This document shows, one piece after another, positions 26,394 to 34,943 of a DNA stretch of 61,345 nucleotides (positions within the stretch are counted from its first letter, which is position 1; each line of letters opens with the position of its first letter). The stretch is taken from positions 1 through 61,345 of the IMG/VR virus record IMGVR_UViG_3300036861_000887. The stretch is one strand, 5' to 3'. The notes under the pieces are model-generated. The model was not told the origin of the DNA. It did no database searches and worked only from the letters and a program-made list of their open reading frames with translations. This DNA is from a virus. A program made the translations under genes and the position numbers.

Positions 26394-26759
26394 CTACGGC
26401 AAGGTTAGTTGCAAAATGACTTTGAGATTACTTGGGCTCAATACTTGTGTGACAAAAACTTCATTACTTTTATCAGACTCAAGGTTCCCAGGCGCCGTCG
26501 CGGTTAAGGCGTAATACTCACCGGCCGCACACTGCGTGGTATACGTTGGTTTCGTCGCATCTGGCAGGGACGACACAGGAATGATCACATAGCTGGTATA
26601 GGTTTTACTCACCACCCCTTTGTACAGGCGATAGGCATCAAAGGCTGGCCCTCCAGGCCCTGGCGGGGTCCAGGCCCAGGTACACGGCGCTGCGTGCGCC
26701 AGTCCCATGGTCAGCACACTGAGGAGCAGCAAGACACTCCCGGTCAAGACGCGTCTCAT
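26394..26759 (-). CDS. Exported fibronectin type III-like protein
   Basis: 121 residues. Clear signal peptide MRRVLTGSVLLLLSVLTMGL with cleavage after AHA. The mature part is one fibronectin III-like domain: FDAYRLYKG, then GEYYALTATAPGNLESDKSNEV, the usual strand F-G wording. Such domains occur on phage virion surfaces, but here with a Sec signal. Likely acts outside the cytoplasm. Confidence 0.68.
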   Translation of the reverse strand: MRRVLTGSVLLLLSVLTMGLAHAAPCTWAWTPPGPGGPAFDAYRLYKGVVSKTYTSYVIIPVSSLPDATKPTYTTQCAAGEYYALTATAPGNLESDKSNEVFVTQVLSPSNLKVILQLTLP

Positions 26760-26769
26760 CGATAGACTC

Positions 26770-27408
26770 CTATCCCGGGAGCGGCGGGACAGGGGCCGCC
26801 ACCGGGGTCATAATGCCCTGAAACACATACGTGGCCCCCATGCCGATCACGGTGACCAACAGCTCCACCGGAATCTCCCGCCCATCCTTACACAGGGCCA
26901 TGGTGCGAAAGGGTTGCCCGATAATGCGGGAGGGCTCCCCGGCGCGGAACGCCTGCAAGCTCTCTCGATGCTTGGCCCGCAAGGCCGCGGGAACGGCGAG
27001 CGTGGCAAACTCCTTCCCCAGCACTTCCGCCGCGAGCCAGCCCAGGAGCTTCGTCGCCGCGGCATTCCAATCCTGGACATGGCCGGTGGCCGTGAGGACG
27101 ATACACACCGGCGCCCGCTGTTCCACTTCCTGGACGAGGAGCCGCCGCGTCGTGTCGGCCTCCATCGCCTCATGCTTGGCATGCGTAAATGCGCTCTCCA
27201 CCGCCAATAATTGCCGCTCCAAGCGCTCCATCCGCGAATTGGTGTTGTGATCGACCTTGTCGACCTTGGTATCCAACACCTCCTGGTTGGTGAGCACGCT
27301 CTCGGTCTTTTTGCGCAACGCCAGAATCTGCTGGCCAATCGCGCCAACAAGCAGCACGAGCACGCCGCCCACTGCCCCAATGATCGCTGTCATGTCCCCG
27401 ATCGTCAC
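26770..27408 (-). CDS. Membrane-anchored PAS-domain protein
   Basis: 212 residues. N-terminal helix IIGAVGGVLVLLVGAIG (membrane), then a coiled coil (KVDKVDHNTNSRMERLERQL), then a PAS domain: APVCIVLTATGHVQDWN, AAATKLLGWLAAEVLGK, with GREIPVELLVTVIG closing the fold. No kinase, GGDEF or HTH follows, so it would sense or scaffold rather than signal alone. GTG 27408 (AGAGGG upstream) or ATG 27393 may start it. The gene follows the beta-helix protein and may be co-expressed with it. A PAS sensor in a phage late operon is unusual. Confidence 0.7.
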   Translation of the reverse strand: MTIGDMTAIIGAVGGVLVLLVGAIGQQILALRKKTESVLTNQEVLDTKVDKVDHNTNSRMERLERQLLAVESAFTHAKHEAMEADTTRRLLVQEVEQRAPVCIVLTATGHVQDWNAAATKLLGWLAAEVLGKEFATLAVPAALRAKHRESLQAFRAGEPSRIIGQPFRTMALCKDGREIPVELLVTVIGMGATYVFQGIMTPVAAPVPPLPG

Positions 27409-27424
27409 GGCTTCCACCCTCTTA

Positions 27425-30400
27425 CTACCGCACTGCATAGGCCTGCACCGCCTGGATCCGCCCCAGGACGGTGTACGTGGTAAAGCGCGTCGTGTCACTC
27501 TTCACCAGCCGCAGATCGACATAATCCGTGCCCACCTCCGCTAGGGATGACAGCTTCACCACCGCCACGTATTTGCCACAGTGTGTCGCGGTCATGGCAA
27601 ACGGAGCACTGGGCATCCCGCCTACCTTGCGGAACGTGCCCCCATCCAGCGTACAGCCCGAGAGCGAGGCCGTCGTCGCCGCACCGTTCGTCACAGCCAC
27701 ATCCTGCCCATAGCACGCCAGATGCCCCGTGCAGTCGTCGGTCAGCGTGTACCAGTTGGCGTCCGCCGCGTTGCTACTCGTGCAGTTGGTGCTGTCACAG
27801 GCCTGAAAGATATGGCTCGCGGCCGGACAGTCGTTGGTACTGCATGAGAACTCCAGATGTTCCTGCGCGGTCGCCCCCGGGGGGAGGTAGCAGGGCGCAT
27901 CCAGCACCGCATCACGAATCGTCAGTCCCTGGGTAAACGTCTCCCCGGCCAGCGCACAGCGCGCATGGGTCTGCGCCAGCACGCCATCCCCAGCCGGAGG
28001 CGCCGGGGCGTTGTTGGTGATATTCTTGCACCCCGCCGCCAGTTCCGTCGTGCCATTGGTGATGGGAGACGCGGTGCCCTGGGTGTAGCAGAGTTGCCGC
28101 TGCGCCTCGCCGTAGACAAAGGGGGGCGTAATCGGGATGGCGTACTGGCTCACATTAATGCGGTCGATACTGGCAGACACCGTATGCCCCGCATCGACGG
28201 CCAGGCCCGTGGCACCGGTCGCTGGCACAATCGCCCCCCCGGCCGGGTCCAGGGTCGCGACAATCGTGGTGAGATCCTCCGCTGCCACCGTCGCCAGCAG
28301 CAGCGTGGGCGCCGCGGGCGGCGCCGCCACCTGGTTCACGCAGTTCGCGATGGCCCCGTAGGCAAAATCGGCTAATGCGACACCCGTGCTGCCCGTGATG
28401 TTGCTGGCCACTGCCTTGACTCGCACGGTATGCCCCGTGACGAACGCCGTTGTCGTGGTAAACTCAAACTCATTCACGCCAATCCGCGTCCCTGTGCCGC
28501 TCATGGTCTTGTCCACACCGTTGTCATCAAAGGTGATGCCCGTGGCGCCAGACGCCGGGAGCATGTTCCCTGCCACACCTGAGCTAAACGTAATGCGCGC
28601 GGTCACATCAGACGCGGTATCGGGAATCAGACACGAGATGGGCAGGGGCGGCGGATCGGTCCCCCCAGTGAGGGTGTTGGTGATTGACTGGCTGGTGACG
28701 GCCAGCCGCTCGCCCGCAACGCCATTCGTCCCCCCGACCTGCTTCCCCGACTTGATCGCACCAGCCACCGTATAGAGCTTCAATACATCGCTCGGCTGCA
28801 TGCTGGCGCCACTGACCGTCAAGAGGAGCGAGGCCCCGCCGGCTTCGACCGGGCAGGCCGTCACCGTCCGCGCCGTGCCCGTCGTCGTGGCATCGCAAAT
28901 GCCCCCCGCCGGGTTGACACAGACGTACATCAGCCCACACGTCACGGTGATGGGGGTCTCAATGGCGCAGACCGTCGCCCGGAGCGTATGGGTATCCACG
29001 GTCGTCACCGTCGGCACCGTGGGAATTTCGAGGGCGCCTGGGTCCCCTTGGGTATTGTTGGGACAGGCCGGGCTAAAGCTGAGACTGTTGACGGCCGGGC
29101 TCGTACTCGTCAAGTTCACATTCGTCGCCGAGACAAACAGCGGGTCGGCCACCTGGCTACTCGTGTCGGGCGTGCCACTCCGCGCCTGCCAGGTCCCCAG
29201 GGTTTTACTGACCCCGCCCTCAAAGAACGGCTTGCGCCCTGTCGTGTGATGCAAAAACACATTCTGAGTCGCCGCCGTCTTCCCGCCCGTCCAATTGGCG
29301 CTGGCATTGCCCCCGAGTTCGGCACTACTGGCCGTGGCGTCCGTGTTCACCCCGTTGTTGGCCACGATACTGCGAGAGAGATTGACGGTTGCGCCGGCGG
29401 TATTGGCCTCTATCCCCATCCGGCTATTCCCCACAATCGTGCAGTTCGTGGCATTTACGGTGAGCCCCGCATGTTGCGCGACGAGCCCATCATACGCCCG
29501 GACGAGCAGGCAGCGGTTCAGCGTCACCGTGCCCGGGCCATTCAGAAAGACGGCGGAGGCAGGCACGCCAGCGGCCGCACAGGCGGGAATCCGGGGATCA
29601 CTGAGGCTGGTGAGATGATCATGGCTATACAAGCCATTGAACGTGACCGGGACGGCGGTCGAATTGGCCCCGTTATTAGGCCCCCCGCCATTGTGCACGT
29701 TGAGGTTCGTGAGGACGATATTCGACCGCTGGCACGGCGTCCCATTATGGCAGGCCGCAAAGCCACCATGAGCAAAACTGTTATACATCTCGCCGTCTAC
29801 GTCCAGGTAATCCGCAATGCTCCCATTTTTACTCAGGTCCTCCTGATCGCGCCCGGAGTCATGCCGGACCACCCGCGTGAAGGTCACATCCTGAATCACG
29901 TCCGAAGCCACATTCGTGAGGAGATACACGAGCGGCTGGCCGTCACTCGTCCCACAGCCACTACAGGCATTCCCCACCACGGTCCGGGGCGCACTAAAGG
30001 ACAACTCGACGTCCGTGACGGTAATGTGCCGGGCGTTGAATCCAATGTAGAGGGCCTGTTTCGGCGCCCCGCGAATGACGAGATTACTCACGTCCCAGTA
30101 GTCACGATCAATCAGCAGCATGGGCTGTGTTGCGCCAGTCGTCGCGATGCTCAAGGCCTCGAACCCCGGATTGCTAAAGGTATCCGGGTCCGCATCGTTC
30201 CAGGTGTACAGCTTGGCCTCGGCCGTGTTGTAGCACCACTGGTTGTTACTGGCGAGGTGTGCCGGGCAGGAGACCGGCGTACAGGAATTCGTGGCGCAAC
30301 ATGGGGGGTTATTCCCGCTCCCCGGCGCAATGTAGGTCCAACTGGAACGATTCGGATGCCAGCCGTGATCCAGGTTCATATGGGTCGATGGATTGGCCGG

Positions 30401-30928
30401 ATCATAGTCACAGGTGTAGCCGCGATGCGTCACCCCCACCATGGCAGCGGTGCCACACTGCTTATCCGCGTCCTGGAGCACCGTGGCATAGGGATTGACC
30501 GACTGGCTCGCCCACCAGACTTTGGCTTTCTCCCCACTACTCAACACACTGCACTGGCCGACGTTGCCGGTACACGTTGTCCAGCCCGTCACGAGGCTCA
30601 GGGGCGTAATAATGGGACGCACCAGCGAATTGCGAATCGTGGTACAGTTGTAGTTGGTCAGGGTAATATGCTGACTCGCCGTCCCCGAGTTGACGGTATT
30701 CGCCAAGTCGTACATGCGATGGATGGCGCCGTTACACACCCGGATCGTATCGCCTGCCACAGACACATCGACGGCGCCTTTGAGCGTCTCCTTGGCCAGC
30801 GCTTCGGTGAGGCCCGAATCGGCATTGTTCCCTGTGGGTTGATCGACATACCGCACGGTGGCCCAGGCAGGCGCAGCGAGCCCGACACAGAGGCACAGCA
30901 GGCCCAGGAACACGCGCAGATGTCGCAT
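27425..30928 (-). CDS. Large exported parallel beta-helix protein
   Basis: 1167 residues. Signal peptide MRHLRVFLGLLCLCVGL, cleavage near PAWA. Residues about 25-640 read as a right-handed beta-helix: YVDQPTGNNADSGLTEALA, then repeated short strands with Asn turns (VNATNCTIVGNSRMG). From about 660 on come Ig-like beta repeats with many Cys, e.g. LPASGATGITFDDNG and IVPATGATGLAVDAG. ATG 30928 has GAGGAC upstream. Composition resembles a surface adhesin or polysaccharide lyase; no catalytic residues identified. Being exported rather than virion-assembled makes it unlike a normal tailspike. Confidence 0.7.
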   Translation of the reverse strand: MRHLRVFLGLLCLCVGLAAPAWATVRYVDQPTGNNADSGLTEALAKETLKGAVDVSVAGDTIRVCNGAIHRMYDLANTVNSGTASQHITLTNYNCTTIRNSLVRPIITPLSLVTGWTTCTGNVGQCSVLSSGEKAKVWWASQSVNPYATVLQDADKQCGTAAMVGVTHRGYTCDYDPANPSTHMNLDHGWHPNRSSWTYIAPGSGNNPPCCATNSCTPVSCPAHLASNNQWCYNTAEAKLYTWNDADPDTFSNPGFEALSIATTGATQPMLLIDRDYWDVSNLVIRGAPKQALYIGFNARHITVTDVELSFSAPRTVVGNACSGCGTSDGQPLVYLLTNVASDVIQDVTFTRVVRHDSGRDQEDLSKNGSIADYLDVDGEMYNSFAHGGFAACHNGTPCQRSNIVLTNLNVHNGGGPNNGANSTAVPVTFNGLYSHDHLTSLSDPRIPACAAAGVPASAVFLNGPGTVTLNRCLLVRAYDGLVAQHAGLTVNATNCTIVGNSRMGIEANTAGATVNLSRSIVANNGVNTDATASSAELGGNASANWTGGKTAATQNVFLHHTTGRKPFFEGGVSKTLGTWQARSGTPDTSSQVADPLFVSATNVNLTSTSPAVNSLSFSPACPNNTQGDPGALEIPTVPTVTTVDTHTLRATVCAIETPITVTCGLMYVCVNPAGGICDATTTGTARTVTACPVEAGGASLLLTVSGASMQPSDVLKLYTVAGAIKSGKQVGGTNGVAGERLAVTSQSITNTLTGGTDPPPLPISCLIPDTASDVTARITFSSGVAGNMLPASGATGITFDDNGVDKTMSGTGTRIGVNEFEFTTTTAFVTGHTVRVKAVASNITGSTGVALADFAYGAIANCVNQVAAPPAAPTLLLATVAAEDLTTIVATLDPAGGAIVPATGATGLAVDAGHTVSASIDRINVSQYAIPITPPFVYGEAQRQLCYTQGTASPITNGTTELAAGCKNITNNAPAPPAGDGVLAQTHARCALAGETFTQGLTIRDAVLDAPCYLPPGATAQEHLEFSCSTNDCPAASHIFQACDSTNCTSSNAADANWYTLTDDCTGHLACYGQDVAVTNGAATTASLSGCTLDGGTFRKVGGMPSAPFAMTATHCGKYVAVVKLSSLAEVGTDYVDLRLVKSDTTRFTTYTVLGRIQAVQAYAVR

Positions 30929-30951
30929 TATGTGATGGTCCTCACAATCGC

Positions 30952-30980
30952 TTGCATTGGGCCACAACGGCGGATATAAC
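30952..30980 (+). promoter_or_regulatory. Sigma70-type promoter for the lone plus-strand gene
   Basis: TTGCAT, 17 bp, TATAAC. It lies between divergent genes, 56 bp before the ATG at 31036. A CTGCACTGTGCAG palindrome just downstream could be an operator. Confidence 0.5.
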
Positions 30981-31035
30981 TCTTGCTGCACTGTGCAGAG
31001 TTCCACGGACCCACACCCAGAAAGGATGGACGCCG

Positions 31036-31533
31036 ATGCATCGACAGCTCATGGTTTTGGCACTGCTCCTGACCGCGACCCAAACCTTCGCCGCCAATGG
31101 GTGCCCCTCGGTAATTCCCAACGTGGCAGGCCGCACCTTTTTTGACTTGACCGCGACGCAGACCACCCGGTTGCTCGCAGCCACCGACACCACCAGCCGC
31201 CTCGCAGCCGAACAGACCACCACGGGCGAAATGGCCGCGTTGGTGGACTGTGCCGACTACGCCGACTGCTGGCAGTTTTTGCCGGGTGATACCCAGGTGG
31301 CCCACTGCTGTAGCGATATTGCGCCTACCCCCGAACCGCCGCCCCCCACGATGTCTCCTGCCTGTTTGCAGACCTTTACGAACCAGGTGGTCATGACGCG
31401 CAACAGTACAGGCGCGTACCTCTATCGCACGGCCACGGAACGCGAAGCCATGCGCCGACTGCTCAAAGCCCAGGTCCGCACGGGGATCGGCTTTGATCAA
31501 CCCACCTGGGACACCCTGTGTGTGCATCAATAA
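31036..31533 (+). CDS. Exported Cys-rich protein, isolated plus-strand gene
   Basis: 165 residues. Signal peptide MHRQLMVLALLLTATQTFA; mature part with Cys residues (DCADYADCWQF, AHCC) and a proline linker PTPEPPPP. Opposite in strand to the surrounding 34-kb operon and with its own promoter-like signals (30952-30980), which is the layout of a moron. SD AAGGA. The helical repeats TATQTTRLLAATDTTSRL resemble LTANQETVLLAATNAQNAA of the exported protein at 32813, suggesting a shared family. Function unknown. Confidence 0.65.
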   Translation: MHRQLMVLALLLTATQTFAANGCPSVIPNVAGRTFFDLTATQTTRLLAATDTTSRLAAEQTTTGEMAALVDCADYADCWQFLPGDTQVAHCCSDIAPTPEPPPPTMSPACLQTFTNQVVMTRNSTGAYLYRTATEREAMRRLLKAQVRTGIGFDQPTWDTLCVHQ

Positions 31534-31548
31534 CCGCATCGCCAGTCC

Positions 31549-31872
31549 CTACTTGCTACAGGCGTGATAGAGTTGCGTCCAGTCGGCTGCCCACTCGACA
31601 CAATCCGTGTCCGTGGGCAGCGGGCCACAGTCAAAGCCCGGCCGGTACCGCGCCCAAATCACATTCTGCGCATTCCCAATGGCCGCCGGGTCCGTGCTGG
31701 CAGCGGCGGCGCGGAGTTGGGCCACCTCCTCAGGGAGCAGGACCACTTTGGTGAGGCCGTGCGTCTCCCAGATCTTGACGGTGCGACAGGCCGGTTGCAC
31801 CGCGACGGCACTCCCGGCGATGCACCACCCCACCAGCACCCCAATGACCAGTCCGGTTAGTTTCCCAGCCAT
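31549..31872 (-). CDS. Small exported protein
   Basis: 107 residues. N-terminal MAGKLTGLVIGVLVGWCIAG signal, cleavage near AVAVQ. The mature part is helical with VVLLPEEVAQLRAAAAS and four Cys at the end (FDCGPL, DCVEW, HACSK). Related in style to the exported proteins at 31036 and 32813. Start ATG 31872 has GGAGG six bases upstream. Function unknown. Confidence 0.6.
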   Translation of the reverse strand: MAGKLTGLVIGVLVGWCIAGSAVAVQPACRTVKIWETHGLTKVVLLPEEVAQLRAAAASTDPAAIGNAQNVIWARYRPGFDCGPLPTDTDCVEWAADWTQLYHACSK

Positions 31873-32816
31873 AAGAGTCCTCCACCGGGGCGCATCCGGT
31901 CCGCAATCGCCCACCAGTAGTGCAGCACCCCCGTGGTGTTACAGTTCACCACCGTGCCAATTTGGAACCCCGTCGTACTCATGGACTGAATGCAGTCCGC
32001 GGCGGCCACGGCGCTATCCTGAAAACTCAGATCGCCCACTTGCACCCCAAAGCGGTAGCCAATATGCACCGTTGACGCCACCTTGGTCAGTAGGAACAGC
32101 GGCACTTTGGTCCAGACGCTGGTGATATCGCGGTTATCCGCCGCATCCCCGGTATAGCTGCCGGTCCATTCCGCCCCCGGACTCGCGGCCACCGCCACGT
32201 AGGCAAAGGACGAGCCGCTATTATTGACCGCCGCGTTGGTCCCCAGTTGAAACCCATCACTGTTGAGGGCCTGAATAAAGTCGGCGGCACAATTCAGGTT
32301 GCCCCACCGGCAGGACAGATCCCCGGCGGTCGCCGCCGACCGCCAGCTCCCCGTGCTACTGTTGTTACGCACAATCGTCACAAAGGCCGGGGCAAACGCT
32401 GGGCTGATGGTGAGGTTCCGCCCATCGGCCGCATCCCCGGTATACGTGCCCGTGGTGACCCCACTGCCGCCCAGCGCCACGTAGTCATAAGTAACGGCGT
32501 TGACATTGTCGCCGGTCCCAACCTGAAACGTGCCCGTGCCGAGGGATTGCACGAGGTCCGCCGCCCACACGCCAGCCGCCATCAGGCCCGCCGTGAGGTC
32601 CGCGCCCATGGTGTCCGTGGTAAAGTGCATTTGGGTCGCACCACTGCCCTTGAGGAACAGTGCCTTGATGGGAAACACCGGGGTGACGGCGATATCCCGG
32701 TTGTCCGCCGCATTGCCCACGAAGCTTCCGACCGCCACGCGGACCTCCGCCACCGCCAGTCCCGATACCAGCAGGAGTGCACAGAGCACAGAGAGGGCAC
32801 GGCGGAGTCGCATCAT
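31857..32816 (-). CDS. Exported protein with three tail-fibre-type repeats
   Basis: 319 residues. Signal peptide MMRLRRALSVLCALLLVSGL. Three repeats of about 95 residues each begin with GSFVGNAADNRDI, GTYTGDAADGRNL and GSYTGDAADNRDI, and end with a GFQLGT-type turn and YVA strand. I know this repeat from phage tail-fibre and bacterial surface proteins, where it makes a small beta domain. Here a Sec signal precedes it, so the protein should leave the cytoplasm alone. Overlaps the next gene by 16 nt. Confidence 0.68.
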   Translation of the reverse strand: MMRLRRALSVLCALLLVSGLAVAEVRVAVGSFVGNAADNRDIAVTPVFPIKALFLKGSGATQMHFTTDTMGADLTAGLMAAGVWAADLVQSLGTGTFQVGTGDNVNAVTYDYVALGGSGVTTGTYTGDAADGRNLTISPAFAPAFVTIVRNNSSTGSWRSAATAGDLSCRWGNLNCAADFIQALNSDGFQLGTNAAVNNSGSSFAYVAVAASPGAEWTGSYTGDAADNRDITSVWTKVPLFLLTKVASTVHIGYRFGVQVGDLSFQDSAVAAADCIQSMSTTGFQIGTVVNCNTTGVLHYWWAIADRMRPGGGLLWLGN

Positions 32817-33160
32817 GGCACAAGGGCTCCCAGGTCAATACACCGCTGGTCCGTGGGAGTCAGCTCACAGTATTGCCCGATCTTCAGCGAAATATTGCGC
32901 TGTTTGTTGGCCGCAAAGTTCAGGAGATGGTCCCGTAAGACACTCACCAGATAGGCGTGTGCGTCAGGAGTCCCGCAGACAAGCGGGTCATCGGTGCAAT
33001 ACCGTTTCTCTGGGGTCCCATTCGCGACATAGGCCGCGTTCTGCGCGTTCGTCGCGGCCAGGAGGACGGTTTCCTGGTTGGCGGTCAGGGTGAGGGAATG
33101 ATTCCCCGCCTGGGCCGCCAGGGGCAGGACAAGGAGTACGAGCACCAGCAGGTATTTCAT
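32813..33160 (-). CDS. Small exported protein
   Basis: 115 residues. Signal peptide MKYLLVLVLLVLPLAAQA, cleavage before GNHS. Mature part helical with LTANQETVLLAATNAQ and paired Cys (YCTDDPLVC, YCELTPTDQRC). TGATG overlap with the following gene. Shares the motif wording with the exported gene at 31036. Unknown function. Confidence 0.6.
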   Translation of the reverse strand: MKYLLVLVLLVLPLAAQAGNHSLTLTANQETVLLAATNAQNAAYVANGTPEKRYCTDDPLVCGTPDAHAYLVSVLRDHLLNFAANKQRNISLKIGQYCELTPTDQRCIDLGALVP

Positions 33161-33172
33161 GCGCCATCCTTC

Positions 33173-34468
33173 TTAGTTCGACGTCGTCTTCAGCCAGGTC
33201 ATTAACCCACCTGTCCACATGCCGGTGGTAATGGATTGCGTAGCCGTGCCGCTATCTTCGTTGTCAATAATGAGCCGGAGCGACTCCCCGGCACTACAGC
33301 CCGAGGTGGTAATGGCCACGGTATTGGAATGGTTGATCGTGTTGGTTTGATTGGAGAAGGTAATGGTCGCGGTGTTGGTGGTCCCCGTCGCCGGCGCCGT
33401 CGCCAACTGCTCGGTGGTCGCCGTGCACACCACTTGCATGTCAGCAATCATCGTCAACCCGCTCTGGTTCGTCAGGGAAAAGCCCGTGAGGGTGACACTG
33501 AGCACCCCGGCATCCCACGTGCTCGGCATTTTGGGAATCCGCAGCACCATCCGGCCGTTATCGTTGTCCAGACAGGAGATGGTGGTCTCAGCCGGATAGC
33601 TGCTCTGCGCCACGTCGCTTTGCACACAATTCACGCCGTCCACGACCAGGTTCGCCGCCGTAAACGCGATATCACTGGTGAACTTCCCGCTCCCCGTCAT
33701 GGTCAGCGTGCCTGTGAGCGTCCCTCCCGCCGCCGGGAGCAGTCCCGCTTCCGCCACGGTCCCCGGCACGAGCTTTTTACTACTGTCGAAGACCGCAATC
33801 TTGGAGGCCGTCGCATCGGTGACAATCGGCCCCACCGCCAGGGTCGTCGCGCCGGTGACGGTCAGCTTGTTCTGCGAGCCACAACTCTCCACCGCCGCAT
33901 AGGTCGTGAGCCCCGTATCGTCCATCGTCCGGCAGGTCACCTGGGTGCCCGCGCCGTTATCGATGCTGGTGGTTTCCGATTTCCCCGCCTCAATCGTATT
34001 GTTAAACGGCAGCCGGACCCCCGCCGCATCGTAGCACCGGAGGCCTGGCGCTCCAGCAACAATGCCTTGCTCACAGCGCAGATCGGGATCCCCCGCATCC
34101 GTGGTAATGAGCGCCGTCGTGGTACTGTTGCCCACGGTGGACACCGCTTGCAGGCTGGGCGTACTGGCAGATCCCGCCGCCTGGGTGTAGACAGTATCCG
34201 CGCCAAAAAAGACCGCGAGTGGACTGCGCTGGACACACACAATGTAGGGATAGGCGGCCGCCTCACTGGCGCAGTCGGTGGCAAGTTTGACGTAGGTGAG
34301 CGTGATGCCTACGGCCCCCACGCAACAGAGCGCCAGGGTGGTGAGAAGCCAGGGACGGAGACGGCGCCATGGGAGCAGCCAGCGACGCTGAGGAGTCAGC
34401 AGGCGCTGCGCCTGCCGGAGGAGACGAGCCAACCGCCATTCCGCGATGCACCGCTGCCACCAGGACAT
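33173..34468 (-). CDS. Membrane-anchored fibre-like protein, first gene of the late operon
   Basis: 431 residues. Highly basic Trp-rich N-terminus (QRRWLLPWRRLRPWL) followed by one membrane helix LTTLALCCVGAVGITLTYV. The outside part is Thr/Ser/Gly/Ala-rich beta sequence (GGTLTGTLTMTGSGKFTSD), like collagen-free phage fibre shafts, with a C-terminal domain rich in short strands. Weak SD. First gene behind the strong promoter at 34614-34642. May display a fibre-like domain on the cell surface. Confidence 0.6.
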   Translation of the reverse strand: MSWWQRCIAEWRLARLLRQAQRLLTPQRRWLLPWRRLRPWLLTTLALCCVGAVGITLTYVKLATDCASEAAAYPYIVCVQRSPLAVFFGADTVYTQAAGSASTPSLQAVSTVGNSTTTALITTDAGDPDLRCEQGIVAGAPGLRCYDAAGVRLPFNNTIEAGKSETTSIDNGAGTQVTCRTMDDTGLTTYAAVESCGSQNKLTVTGATTLAVGPIVTDATASKIAVFDSSKKLVPGTVAEAGLLPAAGGTLTGTLTMTGSGKFTSDIAFTAANLVVDGVNCVQSDVAQSSYPAETTISCLDNDNGRMVLRIPKMPSTWDAGVLSVTLTGFSLTNQSGLTMIADMQVVCTATTEQLATAPATGTTNTATITFSNQTNTINHSNTVAITTSGCSAGESLRLIIDNEDSGTATQSITTGMWTGGLMTWLKTTSN

Positions 34469-34689
34469 AGCGAGGTATCCATATGGATGAGGGCTGAGCT
34501 GCCTGAGGGTACCTCCTCAAGCAACCCTATAGAATTGTGGTGCGGGAAAGCTCTGGTGAGGACGGCAAGTAAGGACAATGGGCACCCCACGCAGAGGTAC
34601 CCACGATATCAAGAGGATAGGTAAAAAATATCGGGAAGTCAAGACATATAGGACAGATAGAACGACTGGGTGTCCTATTTCCGAGGAGC
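34469..34689 (-). other. Intergenic control region of the leftward operon
   Basis: About 220 bp without a convincing gene. Contains the promoter at 34614-34642, a GAGGTACCCTC-like dyad at about 34506-34520 and CCATATGG. An uncoded 5' leader of about 130 nt is implied. Confidence 0.55.
34614..34642 (-). promoter_or_regulatory. Strong sigma70-type promoter, leftward
   Basis: On the minus strand: TTGACT, 17 bp, TATCCT. Best promoter match for the minus strand seen by eye; it faces the 34-kb block of exported, packaging and virion genes. Confidence 0.65.
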
Positions 34690-34938
34690 CTAGGTCATAC
34701 TGGGGTCCACCCACAGCACAAATGTCGCACCATCCCAGAGGTAGTGAATACACCCGCCAATGATCAGAGACGTTCCCGGCAGCAGGCGCAGCGGAGTCCC
34801 CGGCACCTTGACCACGTGCGGCGCGTCGATCACCATGCGCTGGCGTCCCACGACCCGGCCCTGCGCATCCAGAATGACGCGCTCATCGACCAGGGGCGGC
34901 AGGTCGTAGCCATCCGAGTCCAGCCCGTGCCAGGGCAT
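34690..34938 (-). CDS. Small hypothetical protein downstream of the HTH regulator
   Basis: 82 residues from MPWHGLDSDGYDLPPLVDER; beta-rich (LRLLPGTSLIIGGCIHYLW). GGGGAG lies 8 nt upstream and the gene follows the regulator by 5 nt, so they are co-transcribed. No family recognised. Confidence 0.55.
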   Translation of the reverse strand: MPWHGLDSDGYDLPPLVDERVILDAQGRVVGRQRMVIDAPHVVKVPGTPLRLLPGTSLIIGGCIHYLWDGATFVLWVDPSMT

Positions 34939-34943
34939 ACGCA

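Noticed and set aside
28988-30979. Plus-strand 663-codon frame
   Set aside because: Antisense to the exported beta-helix protein, which has a signal peptide and good SD; the plus frame is Arg/Ile-rich with no motif.
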